From Phoenix dactylifera (taxonomy: Eukaryota; Streptophyta; Magnoliopsida; Arecales; Arecaceae): a DNA stretch of 64,000 nucleotides. Positions 41,541-53,349 of the stretch are shown here, in pieces. The position numbers were made by a program, and so were the translations under genes. How positions within the stretch are numbered: the first letter of the stretch is position 1; every line of letters begins with the position of its first letter. The stretch lies in contig NC_052394.1 of assembly GCF_009389715.1 (NCBI RefSeq), positions 23,066,899 through 23,130,898 on the forward strand. Reading direction: 5' to 3'. The notes beneath the pieces are model-generated. The model was given only the letters and a program-made list of their open reading frames with translations. It was not told where the DNA came from and did not search any database.

Positions 41541-43850
41541 GAGATATAGGAAGAAATTCAGCCACTTCTGAGTTTAGCTCGAGAGAATTGGTGCTTTCGA
41601 GGAACACCATCTACTAAACAAGGAGCAAATGTTAAGGTGTTTAGGGGCACATGAGAAGGTAAAGATAGATATGTTTGGATGCATTTCAAGCAATATATAG
41701 CGCTTTGAAGTAAGTGCTGAATACGTTAACAGAAATCAAGGGTAAGTAGGAGGCAAAAAATAAAAAAATAAAGGGTGTAGGTTCTTTTGATGAAGGTTAG
41801 GAATGGAGATCGAACCATTTAAAAGTTCAGTTGCTGTTTCCAGGAGATGACAAATGGAGCGGTTACTTCAACGATCATCCATTCCAACAACAAGAAGTAA
41901 TAATCATCCTCATTAAATATTCTAAAAATCATTTTCTCCAACTCTCTCAGTTTCAAGTTAAGGTAGGTTTCCAAAGACAATTGTCATAATGTTGTCTGCT
42001 GACCAAGAAGCAAGATCCCTTGCTCTTTTTAGCAAAAAGACCGATATCTCCCTAACTAGTAGGTGGAAAATGGTCCATGGCACTCAAACCCAAAACATAC
42101 GTCTCTTGGTTGTGAAGGATCTTTCCATGCCGTGGCGGATGGCAAAAAACAAGGCTTGTACAGGTTTACCGAACAGATAGCTTGGATAGACCGAGAGGTA
42201 GAGCAAAATCCACCATGCAGCAGGCTCCCACAAGGGCAATGAGGAAACCAACCAAACTCAGCACGTCAACCTGCCATAATTCAAATACATTGCTTCTGAT
42301 CCAGGACTCGGGAACATAAAAAAGGGCCACCTCGGTTGCATCTACCATTTGTGGAAGGGAGACTCAAAGCCGTAAATCAGATCACCAAGCATGCTGTTCC
42401 ATTTCGCACATACAGAGTCAGGTCCAGAATGGATTAATGACAGTAAAAGAAGGCAAACGCAATCCCTGAAGACAGAGGAAGAAAATTATAGAATGCTTGT
42501 AAGATGCATTTTGCAACCCAAATGAGAACAGATGCTCCGATGAAAGGCACCCGCTTCAGAAACATTTTCTCGCGAACGGGGATACACCAACGATGAGGCA
42601 TTTCTGCGAGCATAATAAGCGCAGAGGAAGGGTACGTAAAGGGGGAGTGCGTAGAGACCGGGGTTGACGCTGGTGTAAGCAACGGTAAATCGGCAATGGC
42701 ATAGCCGCGGCTGCCACGTGATCGGACGTGTCTTCGCCGAGATCCGAGGGGCCTGCAAAAGACGCGGTTTGCAGCCGCCGTATCATTTGCACTGTTGTCA
42801 CCTAGCTTGTGACATCATGGATGACGTAGTAGATGCCTTTCTTTTAATTGTGATAACTGATAAGCATGACACCATGTTTTAATTTTTTGTTTTTTTAACT
42901 TACGGGAAACAAGACATAGGTTCCCTGGACCACACATTTCTCATGCAAGCACATGCTTTCTTCTTCGCAGTTGATGACAACAAGAAATAACTCTTTACAG
43001 CTGTAATGCACTTGAATCTAAAAGTTGGACCTCAAATTTGATAATAAAACGGTGCATGGCGTCCGGAGATGAGTCTGATTCAGCCATATTCCCAATATGT
43101 GCCGCTAGTGGTAGCTCTCTGAACTGTAGCTGATACATGAGTGACGTCTTAAAAAGGGTCCTACGCCTACTTAGTGTGGTCAAGTATAACAATCCACGGT
43201 CGCGATTCTCGACTTGCCTTGGATTTTTTGTGAATTTAGGGGAATTGGTATCGTTCCCAACCGGTCCCACATGGAATAATTCCGGACCACGATTCGCTGT
43301 GACGGCAGAGTCGCTGGCCCTGCTGCTGCCTCGCACAGACCTGACACGCACCTCCAATGGCCATCCACAGTGGCTGCACCAATCCGACGGCTCTGCTTTC
43401 ATGTCGTCCAAATCACTCTCTGCGAGGCCGAAGTCCGCATCGAGAGGTATCCAAGGCCCGATCATTAAATCCCCCATCTCAGCTGACTCGCACGTGCCAA
43501 CGAAACGAATACGGTGCAAAACCTGGGTCCCACCCCAGATTACCGTCGCCTCTACTCCCCGCCGTACACGTGTTCCTCTCCGCTTCCTCCCGTATCCAAA
43601 ATAAAATTCGAATAAAACCCCCAAAACATTGCGGCCGGGGCTTACTTTTTCCCGCCCTCTCACCGACTCAATTCCCGCGTCCGCCCTCAATTCGAACCGC
43701 CAAAACGCGGCCACGCGGATCGCCACGTGTCAGAGCCCACCGGGCCGCCGAACCCCCAGCTGGCTTCTGACCGCACGATGGCCCCCCAGCGGCTTCGCGA
43801 GCACGCCACAGCCCTCCGTTCGGAGCTCTCCCCCCTCCCCCCCCCCCCCC
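41541..43850. other. Intergenic stretch with unassigned open frames
   Basis: Two parts deserve a note. At 42166-42801 the minus strand holds hydrophobic stretches (VDVLSLVGFLIALVGACC; KRVPFIGASVLIWVAKC; NPGLYALPLYVPFLC) in different frames, which could be exons of an unknown or decayed membrane protein gene. At 42995-43726 the minus strand is open for 243 codons and the plus strand is also open. The composition looks GC-driven, and it is more likely the promoter of the SMR gene. G-box cores (cacgtg) lie near 43566 and 43724, and a C run lies at 43837-43851. Confidence 0.35.
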
Positions 43851-43939
43851 CCATAAAGACCTCTTTATAGGGAGCCTTGTAAGCCCGTCCCATTCCCTCC
43901 CATACCTCATTCGAAACTTTCCCGCTTTGGCTTGGAGAG

Positions 43940-44167
43940 ATGGAGATGGAGAGGGAGAGGGAGAGGGGGATGGAGGGGTGGGAGACGCCGAAGAGGATGG
44001 AGTGCCGGATCCCGGCGGTGCTGCCGTGCCCGCCGCCGCCGAAGAAGAAGTCGCCGGCGGGGGCCTACGGGAAGAGGAGGGCTCCGCCCAAGAACGGCTA
44101 CTTCCACCCGCCGGATCTGGAAGCGTTCTTCGCCCTCGCGCCCCGGAGGGAGACGTCTTGCGCTTGA
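43940..44167 (+). CDS. SMR: SIAMESE-RELATED cyclin-dependent kinase inhibitor
   Basis: A single exon of 75 codons. After a charged start (MEMERERERGMEG) come the family blocks ECRIPAVLPCPPPPKKK and RRAPPKNGYFHPPDLEAFFA, then the C-terminal APRRETSCA. The NGYF-PPDLE-FF motif is the signature of the plant SIM/SMR family. These small nuclear proteins bind CDK-cyclin complexes, block mitosis, and promote endoreduplication or stress arrest. Family genes are usually intron-less and about 75-130 codons long, as here. The first ATG was chosen; two further in-frame ATGs follow within 11 codons. A possible TATA variant (tttatag) lies about 75 bp upstream. Which SMR member this is cannot be settled from the sequence alone. 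Confidence 0.88.
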   Translation: MEMERERERGMEGWETPKRMECRIPAVLPCPPPPKKKSPAGAYGKRRAPPKNGYFHPPDLEAFFALAPRRETSCA

Positions 44168-45840
44168 TGCTGGTATCTGGGATCGGAGAATGAGCGCTCG
44201 CGCCGAGAGAAACGTTAGCTTTCTTGTATATATTTCTGCTGTACCCTTATTCTAAGATCAGGGATTTTAGCTTTACTCCTTCTTTCTTCTCTCTGCGTCT
44301 ATTCGCACCTGCAAGCAAGTCAAATCAAACCTTTTTGTAATACTAGTGATGATCATGACGCTATATTGGTTATTTCTTCTCACTCCCTTCTTTGGATTAA
44401 GATTGGATTTTTCATCTGCGTGCGAATATTTGATGGTGGATTTGCCTTTGGATCTGGATCTGAGATGATGAAACAGGGCTTTTGGTGTTAGAGCTTGGAT
44501 TTTAAGCGGTATCCAGCATTCGGGTTCCATTGCGATCTATTGTTATTTATCCACTGGGATTTGTTTGCAATCTTGCGTTTCCGCCGGAGAGATGCTGAAA
44601 CTTTTCCGGCGGCGGGAAAGCGGGAACTCTGCAATTACTGTTTATTAAAGTTCTTTTGTTTAATGAAAGATTAGTGTTTATTAAAGCTTGCTAACCGTAC
44701 GATGTTTTCGGGAAAGGTTTGTTAGCTATGTTATTAATAGCATATGCGAACCTCTTCAGGTGGTCAATAGACTATATTGAATTCTCGATAGAGGATAAAG
44801 GAAACGTGTTCCCTGGACATTTGGCATTGTGCTATTTTATGATACGATATTATCTGTTGCCGTTTTATCTTTTCTCAATGGATTACTCTAGCAACGGAAG
44901 TCTATGGCTATGGAAGATTAAATGCTTGTAACTAAATTGCTTACAAATTATTTATGGACAGATGTGATTTAAAGTGTGTGTCTCCCCTTTGGAGGCGACT
45001 TTGTTGGAAAAGATGATGTATTTATGGGGTTAAACAACTAGAGATGTTGGGACCTAATTGCTTCGTTGTTTTGGAAAGGGACAAGAAGAAAAAGAAGTAA
45101 TACACCATGGGGTTACATGCAGGGTATTGACATTGCACTACACGGTTAGTGTTAGTCTAAATATCAAACGTCACATAAATTTGGGACTGTATCTTTGCAA
45201 ACCGTCCAAGATGAGCTTTGGAGGTCTCTGTGGAGCCAGCCGCGAGCGTGCCATGAAAGAGTCGTTGCACAATCAAAAAAGGAATCAGAGGTCAAGACAC
45301 AGGTCAACCAAAGCGAGTTGTTTTTCCGAATGTGAACCCGAGCTGTTATTGGACGAATTAAGCGCGAACCCAACAGGCAGCCATTGGATACTTGACTAAG
45401 CACACAAGTTAACTGTAGCTTGATGGCAAAGGTGAACAAAAGGAATTTTGCAACCGGCTGGTTGAACTAGTTGGGCCATCAACCAGTGTGCGATGAAGTC
45501 CGGATTTCTTCTCTAAAACTGGACCGGGAGAAAAATTGTTCTAGTTTTACAAAGCTTTTTAATCCTTGGCTCGTTCGAACTACTCTGGGTTCAAGCCAAA
45601 CTCGCTGATTCCAGGTGAAACAGATTTAGGATAGGGATTCGATCAAATCAAGCCCTCTCCTCATACTCGACCTTCCACTTCGACACTAACTTGACTGAAG
45701 GATGGTGACTGTTAGCCAGCAGCTACCATTCCGGCATTCTCTCTTCTCTTGTCTTCTGCCTCTAACTCTCTCTCATCGTCCCCCTAGCTCCCTCGTTGGA
45801 TCCTAGTGGATGGGTGGTGAGAGGCGACGAGACACTGTCC
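44168..45840. other. 3' flank of the SMR gene and intergenic DNA
   Basis: The left part is probably a long 3' UTR. No second gene is recognised. A frame at 45058-45399 is open but shows no family resemblance. Confidence 0.5.
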
Positions 45841-45861
45841 CTCTCCCTCATCGAACAACTG

Positions 45862-46170
45862 GAGCTTAGTGGTAGGCTAAACCGCTAAAAGGTAGCAATA
45901 TCAAAGGGTAAACTGACAAAGGCTAGCTCCCCGGCCTTCCATGATCTCTCTCTCTGTCTCCCTCTCTTTGTCAACCTTGCTGATCCGATGGCCACATCCT
46001 CCCTTGCTCTCTCTCTGTCTCTCTCTCTCTCTCTGACCACCTTGTTGACTAGAGGATTGGAGCCTCCCCTACTCTATCTCTCATGACCATGTAGACCTAC
46101 CTAATGGCCGGAGCTTGGTGGCGGGCCAGTTCCCTAAAGGGTAGCAACATCAAAGGGCAAACTGGGAAAG

Positions 46171-46218
<48 letters not shown>

Positions 46219-46230
46219 TTGCTGACTCGA
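45862..46230. repeat. Imperfect tandem duplication with (CT)n tracts
   Basis: The phrase ggagctt-gtgg-ggc-ggtagcaa-atcaaaggg-aaact occurs near 45862 and again near 46107, about 245 bp apart. Each is followed by a CT microsatellite and caaccttgctga. The second copy has the longer perfect (CT)n run, at about 46172-46214. No coding content. Confidence 0.7.
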
Positions 46231-48240
46231 CAAACAGAGCCTTCCTTTCTCTTCTGATTAGTCGTTGCGGATCTAGTTGGTATAGGCAGCTGGAAAGGAT
46301 ATACATGTAAATAACAAATTAATAAAAATATTTATGAAATTTCACACATTTAGGAGAGTCACAAAAAATTTATTTTTCTCTATTTAAAGTTGTTTTAACA
46401 CCTAGACTAGTCTTGTACCCACTCAATTTCCTAATAAAAATATTGCTTAGAACAAAAAGATATATCCAACGATTAGATAACAAAGAGAGTTGCAAGAGTT
46501 CTTTCACTAGTCATAAGATTGTTCTACTTTATTCTTCTTCATTTATAACAACTATTATATCTAATTTAATCAAAAACTAGCTTTAATATTTATTATTATA
46601 GATCCGTATGTGAGGGCATGGATCGAAATATAGAAAATGATTAGAATCTCTCAAAAGCACATAATATATTGCAATAATGAAACTTTTTAACTATTGCTAT
46701 ACTTATAGATGGAAGAACAACATTAATCATTTCCGAACCTATGTTCGGTAGAAGGTCATCCTTACGTTGGATACCTCAAATCATTTTTCCTTTGAGTTTT
46801 GATTTTTTGAAAGAAGAAAAGAGTTAGGGTATACATGAAAATATCAATTTTAGAAGAATATTAATATAAATTTTAATATTTAGTAAGACATGTACGCCAA
46901 AAATTCTAATATTTATTGTTATGCATTATTATTTTTTATATTTTGACACTAAGTTGACTCTATTACACTTTTTGTATGTGTCATGGTTTATCCAAATATA
47001 TTTTGGATCTATATGTTTTAGTTCTCTTTCATAATGTTATGTATATTTTACATGTTATATGCTACTAAATAGTATTCATTTATTATAAAACGGAATTAGA
47101 GCATTTGGATGTTAAGTTTTGATTCTTCTGCAGACTACGTTGAGACATTAAATGAATACATCATTAATATATATATGTGTGTGTTTCTCTTATAACTTTT
47201 ATTGCTTTTATCTCCAAGATATTGATATTTTCTTTTGAGGCTTGTTTTTCAGTTATATTATAGCATGGTATACGTTTTTTTTTTTTTTTTTTGCTGAAAG
47301 CATGATAATTTCATCTCGTGCTATTTGTCTCTAACATAGCTATCATTGTTTAATGAATTTGAATGAAATAAGGTGATAGTGATCCAAATACATAATGCAT
47401 TATTTGTAATATTTTGCGATTGTAGTATCAAAAGTTGTTAAAAAATATTAAAAAACTTATTTTTTATAATTTTTCTATAATGTATTTTTCGTCAATTTTT
47501 AATATAAATAATTAATTAATATATTTAGTATGTCATGAAACAGTTGCAAGAAAGAAAAAAAAGTACGACTCAAGTAAACTAATGAAACGGGGAAGCCATT
47601 AAATGGGAGAAAACAGAGAAACAAAATACAAAGATCGGAGAAACTGTTATAAGGAAAACAGGAATAACTCAAGCAGATTAATGAAAGAGAGAAAAAACAA
47701 CCTCGACGTACACTCATCATTAGTTGGTGCACTCTTTTTTTTTTTCTTTCTTTCTTCCTCCTCTCTTTCCTCACCGAACAATAGTCGAATTACCATGGTG
47801 CATTTTATTAGAAAGGCTGTACAGTGTTTTTCACAAAAAAGATCGGAAAACGTATATCGAGAGAAATGGGCCAGTCGAAGAATCAAAATCTATTTGACCG
47901 CCGGGGAAATCTTTTGATGGCTTGTGAACAAAGGATGTTGCATTTCTTAGGAGTGGAGGAAGGCAAAGGAATGGAGGACACGGTGGTGGCCAACCTGATC
48001 AACAATTCCAATTTTTTATTTCTGGACAGTGGAATTGTCGTTGGATTGTAATTATTTATTCCAAAAAATTAGCAGAAGAGATTCCACAAGGTGGCTCATA
48101 TCTCTCTCTCTAAGGCTCCCACAATGCTTAGGCCCACTTGTGGAGAAATATATATATATCTTGCACCATGCACACCACATCAGCAATGCATTATAGGAAT
48201 AGACTGAGATGAGGTACAAGGAGCGGCAATCCAATAAAAA
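46231..48240. other. AT-rich intergenic stretch, nothing recognised
   Basis: Very AT-rich, with T runs at 47275-47292 and 47735-47745 and only short chance frames on both strands. Confidence 0.5.
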
Positions 48241-48751
48241 TAGGAGTGGCAATTTATGATTCGACCTATCAACCCGACCTGCGTACAATCGGCTTTAAGC
48301 AGGTTTGAAGTTGACATAAATGGGTTTGGATCGTAAATGTGTCAACCCGTCTAAACCTATTTATTAAATAGATTGGGTTTAGGTATAAACATTTGACCCA
48401 TTTAAACCTATTTTGACCCGTTTAATAATTGAGTCGGGTCATAACCCGGCCCGGTTAACCTATTTAAAATCTGTTTAAAACCTATTTAACCTATTTGAAA
48501 CATGCTTAACTTATTTAACCCGACCCACTTAGTCTTTTTAAATCTATTTAACTAGTTAAAAATCTGTCTAACCTGTTTAACCTATTGAATATATAGGTTG
48601 GGTCGGGTTACATGTTTAATAAACAGGTTGGATTTAAATTTAAAATTTTGACTTATTTAATAATAGGTCGGATTTAGGTTGATAAATTTTTGATCTGATC
48701 TGCATCCAACCCAAGCTGTATCTGACCCATTTTGATCCGATTGCCCCCCTA
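48241..48751. mobile_element. Non-autonomous hAT-like element
   Basis: The left end TAGGAGTGGCAA and the inverted right end TAGGGGGGCAA resemble the short inverted ends of plant hAT elements. The interior is a degenerate array of aacctatttaacccgacc-like phrases, a known character of such elements. An 8-bp target duplication was not found, so the ends may be eroded. Confidence 0.5.
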
Positions 48752-48849
48752 GATAGAAGCGAATGATGAGTGGAGCCTACAGGAACGAGTTGTGTGATTG
48801 GCGTAGTGCAACGCCACGTGATGCAAGATATAATTTTTCTTAAAGATAT

Positions 48850-49191
48850 ATTTGGATGTTTGGGCTGAAAATTCTATAGAATTCATAGATTAGACCCGTC
48901 CAATTAGCAAAATTATAAGATCACAGGCTTGGCTTGGCTTATAATAATAAATACCTATGAATAGCACTAGAGTGGATTGGCATGAATCCTATAGGGAGAA
49001 AAAAACATCTGCTACGCAATGCCATAAATACCTGATGAGATTTTTTTTCTTCCTATGAGATTCAGGTCAACCCACTCCAAAGCTACTTCTTGGTATTTAT
49101 GAACATAAGCCTAACAAATATTATGATTTTGCTGGTTATACTGGCCCAACTCACGAATACTGTAGGATTTTCAACCCAATCATCCAAACAA
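48850..49191. mobile_element. Foldback MITE with arms of about 145 bp
   Basis: The left arm (about 48850-48998) starts tttggatgtttgggctgaaa. The right arm (about 49051-49191), read inversely, starts tttggatgattgggttgaaa, and the two stay alignable nearly to the centre (for example agcaaaattataa against agcaaaatcataa). The transcript would fold into a long hairpin. No coding content. Superfamily unassigned. Confidence 0.75.
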
Positions 49192-50540
49192 ATTCTAAAT
49201 TTAGGAGCCACCCACTAATCATTAGCTATTAATAGATAGCTACTCTCTCCATCTACGCATAACCTAAAAGCTCTCAATAATTTTGATACGAAAGGATGAT
49301 TAACTGTTTCAAAAATCAGGATATGAAATTGCATGGTTATCCTACAGAAATCGAAACTAAAATACTGTTCTTTGATGCAACTTGTCCCCTACTTAATAGC
49401 TTTTAGCTGGAAAAGCAAAATTTACTTGAAAAAGGCTATTCCGGTTTATGTTTGACTAAAATTAAACTTAGTTTATAAGGAGCATGCATGATTGGGTGAC
49501 TCTGAGGCAGAACATACGATATGATAGTGACTAGTGAGGTAAGGAAGTTGGAAGAACAAGGTTTCGATGGGACAAACAAATTGACTTGGCGCCAAATGAC
49601 CTCACCCACCCCATCAACGGGTCAGCTTAAAGCCGATCTCCTTTAGATCGTGGATCAGATCGGACATCCTTATCATCGTTCAAACTGACGTAAGCCGCGA
49701 GATAGTTGGAAGGTTTCTATCAAATGAACTCTTATCACAGCAAAATCCCTTCCTCCGGAGCCACTCGAATATATTAAAATAGAGGAACTTATAACTAAGA
49801 AATGAGGGGTACTATAATACTAGCAAGTAGGTCTTTGTTCTAATGATTGGACGCCGGGGTTGTTACCATTATATTGTTTCTCATAATTTTCAAGGTTGGG
49901 AGAGAGCTCCCTTGGTGCCTAAGACTAAGGAAAGGCCTAAAGGGAGATCCAAACTCCATCTGGAAGTCGTCGACGTTTCACTGTATACAACCGAACCCTT
50001 CTTCCAACATACAATCCCAAAGCAGAAGGCTATTCGAAAGTTTACAAAAAGACCCTTTTACTGCACCGTAGAATTACTAAAATATAAGTTTGAGATCTGT
50101 TCTTGTAATGTTACAACTGAAGGGACTAGTATTCAATCATCCAACACCATTTATGCATGCATCGAGTTAGGCAAATGAGCGTCCCGAGGCTCCTCCTCAA
50201 ACTATAACAATCTCCTACGTTGTGCATGTCCTATTATATTTTAGTAGTAATACTTGGGGGGAGAACCTTACTCCCTCGGTTCCTTGGAATTAAAGAAACA
50301 CCATTCATGCATCGAATAGTATCAGATGAACGAATAGAGGAGGAACGGGCCGTAGAGCTGACCTGCATTATATGTCCTTGTCCTTGTCCTTGTCTTTTGA
50401 CTGACGCCATTATTCATACACGTATGGTTGGTCGTTCAGCTCGACCCTTCCAACCCTTGTCATGAACTAGAGAGGCTCCGGACTCGTGCGTTTGCAGCGG
50501 ACTGGTGAAGGGTGGTTTGGTAATCTCAAGCACGTCAAAA
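49192..50540. other. Intergenic stretch, nothing certain
   Basis: A frame at 49843-50178 is open for 111 codons on the plus strand but has no recognisable domain. The rest shows nothing. The right end is the distal promoter of the second laccase gene. Confidence 0.45.
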
Positions 50541-50690
50541 GCTTTTTTTCTTTGCGAGCACTCTAAAGTTCAGCTTGACCCGACGCGGGGGCCACCCGGC
50601 CAATGGCCGTGTTTGAGGAAATGGGACGCCAGGGTGCACTGTTAAATATTCAATCTTCAACTTATCTCACCTAATATATCTCCTATATAT
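50541..50690 (+). promoter_or_regulatory. Promoter of second laccase gene, shared with the third
   Basis: The block gcactctaaagttcagct to gaggaaatgggacgcca is nearly repeated at 55940-56013 before the third laccase, so the duplication included the promoter. ACCTAAT, one base from the AC-III MYB element, lies at 50669-50675, and TATATAT lies at 50684-50690. Confidence 0.65.
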
Positions 50691-50779
50691 TTGAACCCCC
50701 GGCATTCATACGCACTGTCCGAAATTTGAGAGAACACAACTCGCATGCCCACCAATCTATCCACTACCAAGCAGCGAGG

Positions 50780-53097
50780 ATGGGTTTCGCTTTTCCTCCT
50801 CCAACATTCTCCATGGGAACTTTTCTTCTCGCCCTGAGCATTTTCCTAGTGTTGCCGGAGCTTTCAGCAGGCATCACTAGGCACTACAAGTTCGATGTAC
50901 GTAATGTAGCTAGTTCCAACTGGAGATTGGTTAGCTATAGCTAAGCTAAGCTAATAGAGCAAGCATGATTCAGTGTTTTATTTACCCACGATTTGGTCTT
51001 GCAGATAAGGTTGCAGAACCTGACGCGATTGTGCCACACACGGAGCGCGGTGACGGTGAACGGGCAGTTCCCGGGGCCTAAGATTGTTGTAAGAGAAGGC
51101 GATCGGGTCGTTGTGAAGGTGGTCAACCATATTCAGAACAATATCACCATCCACTGGTATGAATTGCGTATAAGTCTGCACGAGTTGAGATGGACAGCGA
51201 GTTCTTTATACCTTCGTCTGGGCTTTGATTGGGCTAACGAACAAATGATTATGGTTGGGCAGGCATGGCATCCGGCAGCTTCAAAGTCAGTGGGCCGACG
51301 GCCCAGCATACATAACCCAGTGCCCCATCCAGACGGGCCAAAGCTACGTCTACGACTTCACAATAACAGGGCAGAGAGGCACGCTCTGGTGGCACGCTCA
51401 CCACTCCTGGCTGAGGGCCACGGTCTACGGACCCTTCATCATCCTCCCCAAGCGTGGCGCCTCTTACCCCTTCCCCAAACCCCACAAAGAAGTTCCCATG
51501 CTCCTCGGTGACGACAACGATCATATCCTGTTCATTCGATTTGTTTGTGAAGCAATGTTCTCATCTTTTTGCAATTTTTTTAACAAGTAATTAACAGGAA
51601 AATGTGTGTAACTCTTGGAGATCGCAGGTGAATGGTTTAACGAAGACCCTGAGGCTATCATTTCCCAGGCCCTTCAGACCGGTGCAGGCCCAAATGTCTC
51701 CGAAGCTCACACAATTAATGGTCTGCCTGGTCCTCTGTACAATTGCTCCGCCAAAGGTAGTGCTCTAGAGAGACCAGGACTTTGGGTGGTCTGGTTCATC
51801 TAGCGAGACCGGCAGTCATGTGATAGCATTTGGCTTTTTATGATTTTGATAGATACGTTCAAGCTGAAGGTGAAGCCCGGAAAGACGTACCTCCTCCGGC
51901 TGATCAACGCTGCACTCAACGACGACCTCTACTTCAGCATTGCCAACCACTCCATGACCGTCGTCGAGACCGACGCCAGCTACGTGAAGCCCTTCGACAC
52001 GGACACCATCCTCATCGGGCCAGGCGAAACCACCAATGTTCTCCTCCGCGCCAAGCCTGCCTCACCAAATGCCACCTTCTTCATGGCTGCCAGGACCTAC
52101 AACACCGGTCTCGGCACCATCGACAACACCACCGTCGCTGGCCTCCTCGAGTACTCGTGCACTTCGTCCAGCTCCATCAAAAAGCTCCCGCTCCTCAAAC
52201 CAACCCTCCCAGCTATCAACGACACTGCCGCTGCTGCAAACTTCAGCACCAAGTTGCGCAGCCTGGCGAGCACGCAGTTTCCGGCCAATGTGCCCCGAAC
52301 CGTGGACCGGCGTTTCTACTTCACCGTCGGGCTCGGCACGAGACCGTGCCCCAAGAACCAGACATGCCAGGGGCCCAATGGGACCAAGTTCGCTGCATCC
52401 ATCAACAACGTGTCGTTTGTTTTCCCATCCATGGCTCTCCTCCAGGCCCATTACCTGGCGCGGTCCAACGGGGTCTACACGAGCGACTTCCCCCACAACC
52501 CTCCGTTCCCATTCAACTACACCGGGACTCCACCGAACAACACCTTTGTGAGAAACGGGACCAGGGCGGTGGTGCTTCCCTTCAACACGAACGTGGAGCT
52601 AGTCATGCAGGACACCAGCATTCAAGGTGCGGAGAGCCACCCATTGCACCTCCATGGCTACAACTTCTTCATCGTCGGCCAAGGCTCCGGTAACTACGAC
52701 CCCGTCAACGATCCAGCCCGGTTCAATCTTGTGGACCCGGTCGAGAGGAACACTGCCGGAGTGCCGTCCGGCGGATGGATTGCCATCCGATTCCGGGCTG
52801 ATAACCCAGGTAGGCCTATGGTCTATTGATAATTTTTGAAGGAAAATGGTGCGTTCGTTCCTAAGTGGCCCATTGAATCGCTTTGGGCTTCTTGTCAAAC
52901 CCATTAAGACGATAAAAGGTTGACTTAGAATTCACGACTCACCGTTGACATTTGCGTGAATGACAGGTGTGTGGCTCATGCACTGCCACTTCGACGTGCA
53001 CCTGAGCTGGGGACTGGTGATGGCGTGGGTCGTCAACGACGGGGCACTCCCCGGACAGAAGCTGCCACCACCGCCGTCCGATCTTCCGAAGTGCTGA
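50780..53097 (+). CDS. LAC: Laccase, first of a tandem pair, six exons
   Basis: Six exons join in frame: 50780-50896, 51005-51156, 51263-51507, 51628-51756, 51853-52809 and 52967-53097, giving 576 residues. The start [21 protein letters not shown] leads into a signal peptide ending near ELSAG. An in-frame ATG at 50726 would add 18 polar residues before it and was not chosen. The copper blocks [27 protein letters not shown] and [12 protein letters not shown] are complete, with leucine in the axial position. Intron positions and phases equal those of the laccase at 5.3 kb. Exon 5 is 12 bases shorter than in that gene. Likely an apoplastic phenol oxidase acting on monolignols. A miR397-type site lies in exon 5, and AATAAA is at 53340-53345. 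Its closest relative in the window is the next gene. Confidence 0.95.
51902..51922 (+). promoter_or_regulatory. miR397-type target site in laccase exon 5
   Basis: The core atcaacgctgcactcaac matches the complement of plant miR397 without a gap. The differences lie only at the end positions. It sits at the same INAALND codons as in the other two laccases. Confidence 0.75.
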
Positions 53098-53349
53098 CAT
53101 TGACCGCTGGATTTGAACCCGACACTTTCCGTTTAATTTGGGGTTTTTGTTAGGCTGTTTTTCTTAATCTCCTCACTTTTGGTTTTGCGAAAATATCGGG
53201 CCGTAAAAAGGGGCTTCGTTTGGGTGTGTTGTTTTTGGCAATTAGGCTGGAGAAATAACTTGTGAAACGCACGTGGCACCTTCTGCAAGTGCCATCTTGA
53301 TGTTTGCTGTCTTTCTGTAATATCTTTTTCGTGTTTTCCAATAAAGTTC

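Noticed and set aside
42995-43726. Minus-strand frame of 243 codons
   Set aside because: Both strands are open, the composition is arginine-rich and GC-driven, no domain is visible, and it lies where the SMR promoter should be.
50726-50779. Upstream ATG of the second laccase
   Set aside because: It would put 18 polar, histidine-rich residues before the signal peptide, and the third laccase has no equivalent.
52036-52551. Frames overlapping laccase exon 5 on both strands
   Set aside because: Shadows of the GC-rich laccase coding exon; the same shadows occur in all three laccases.
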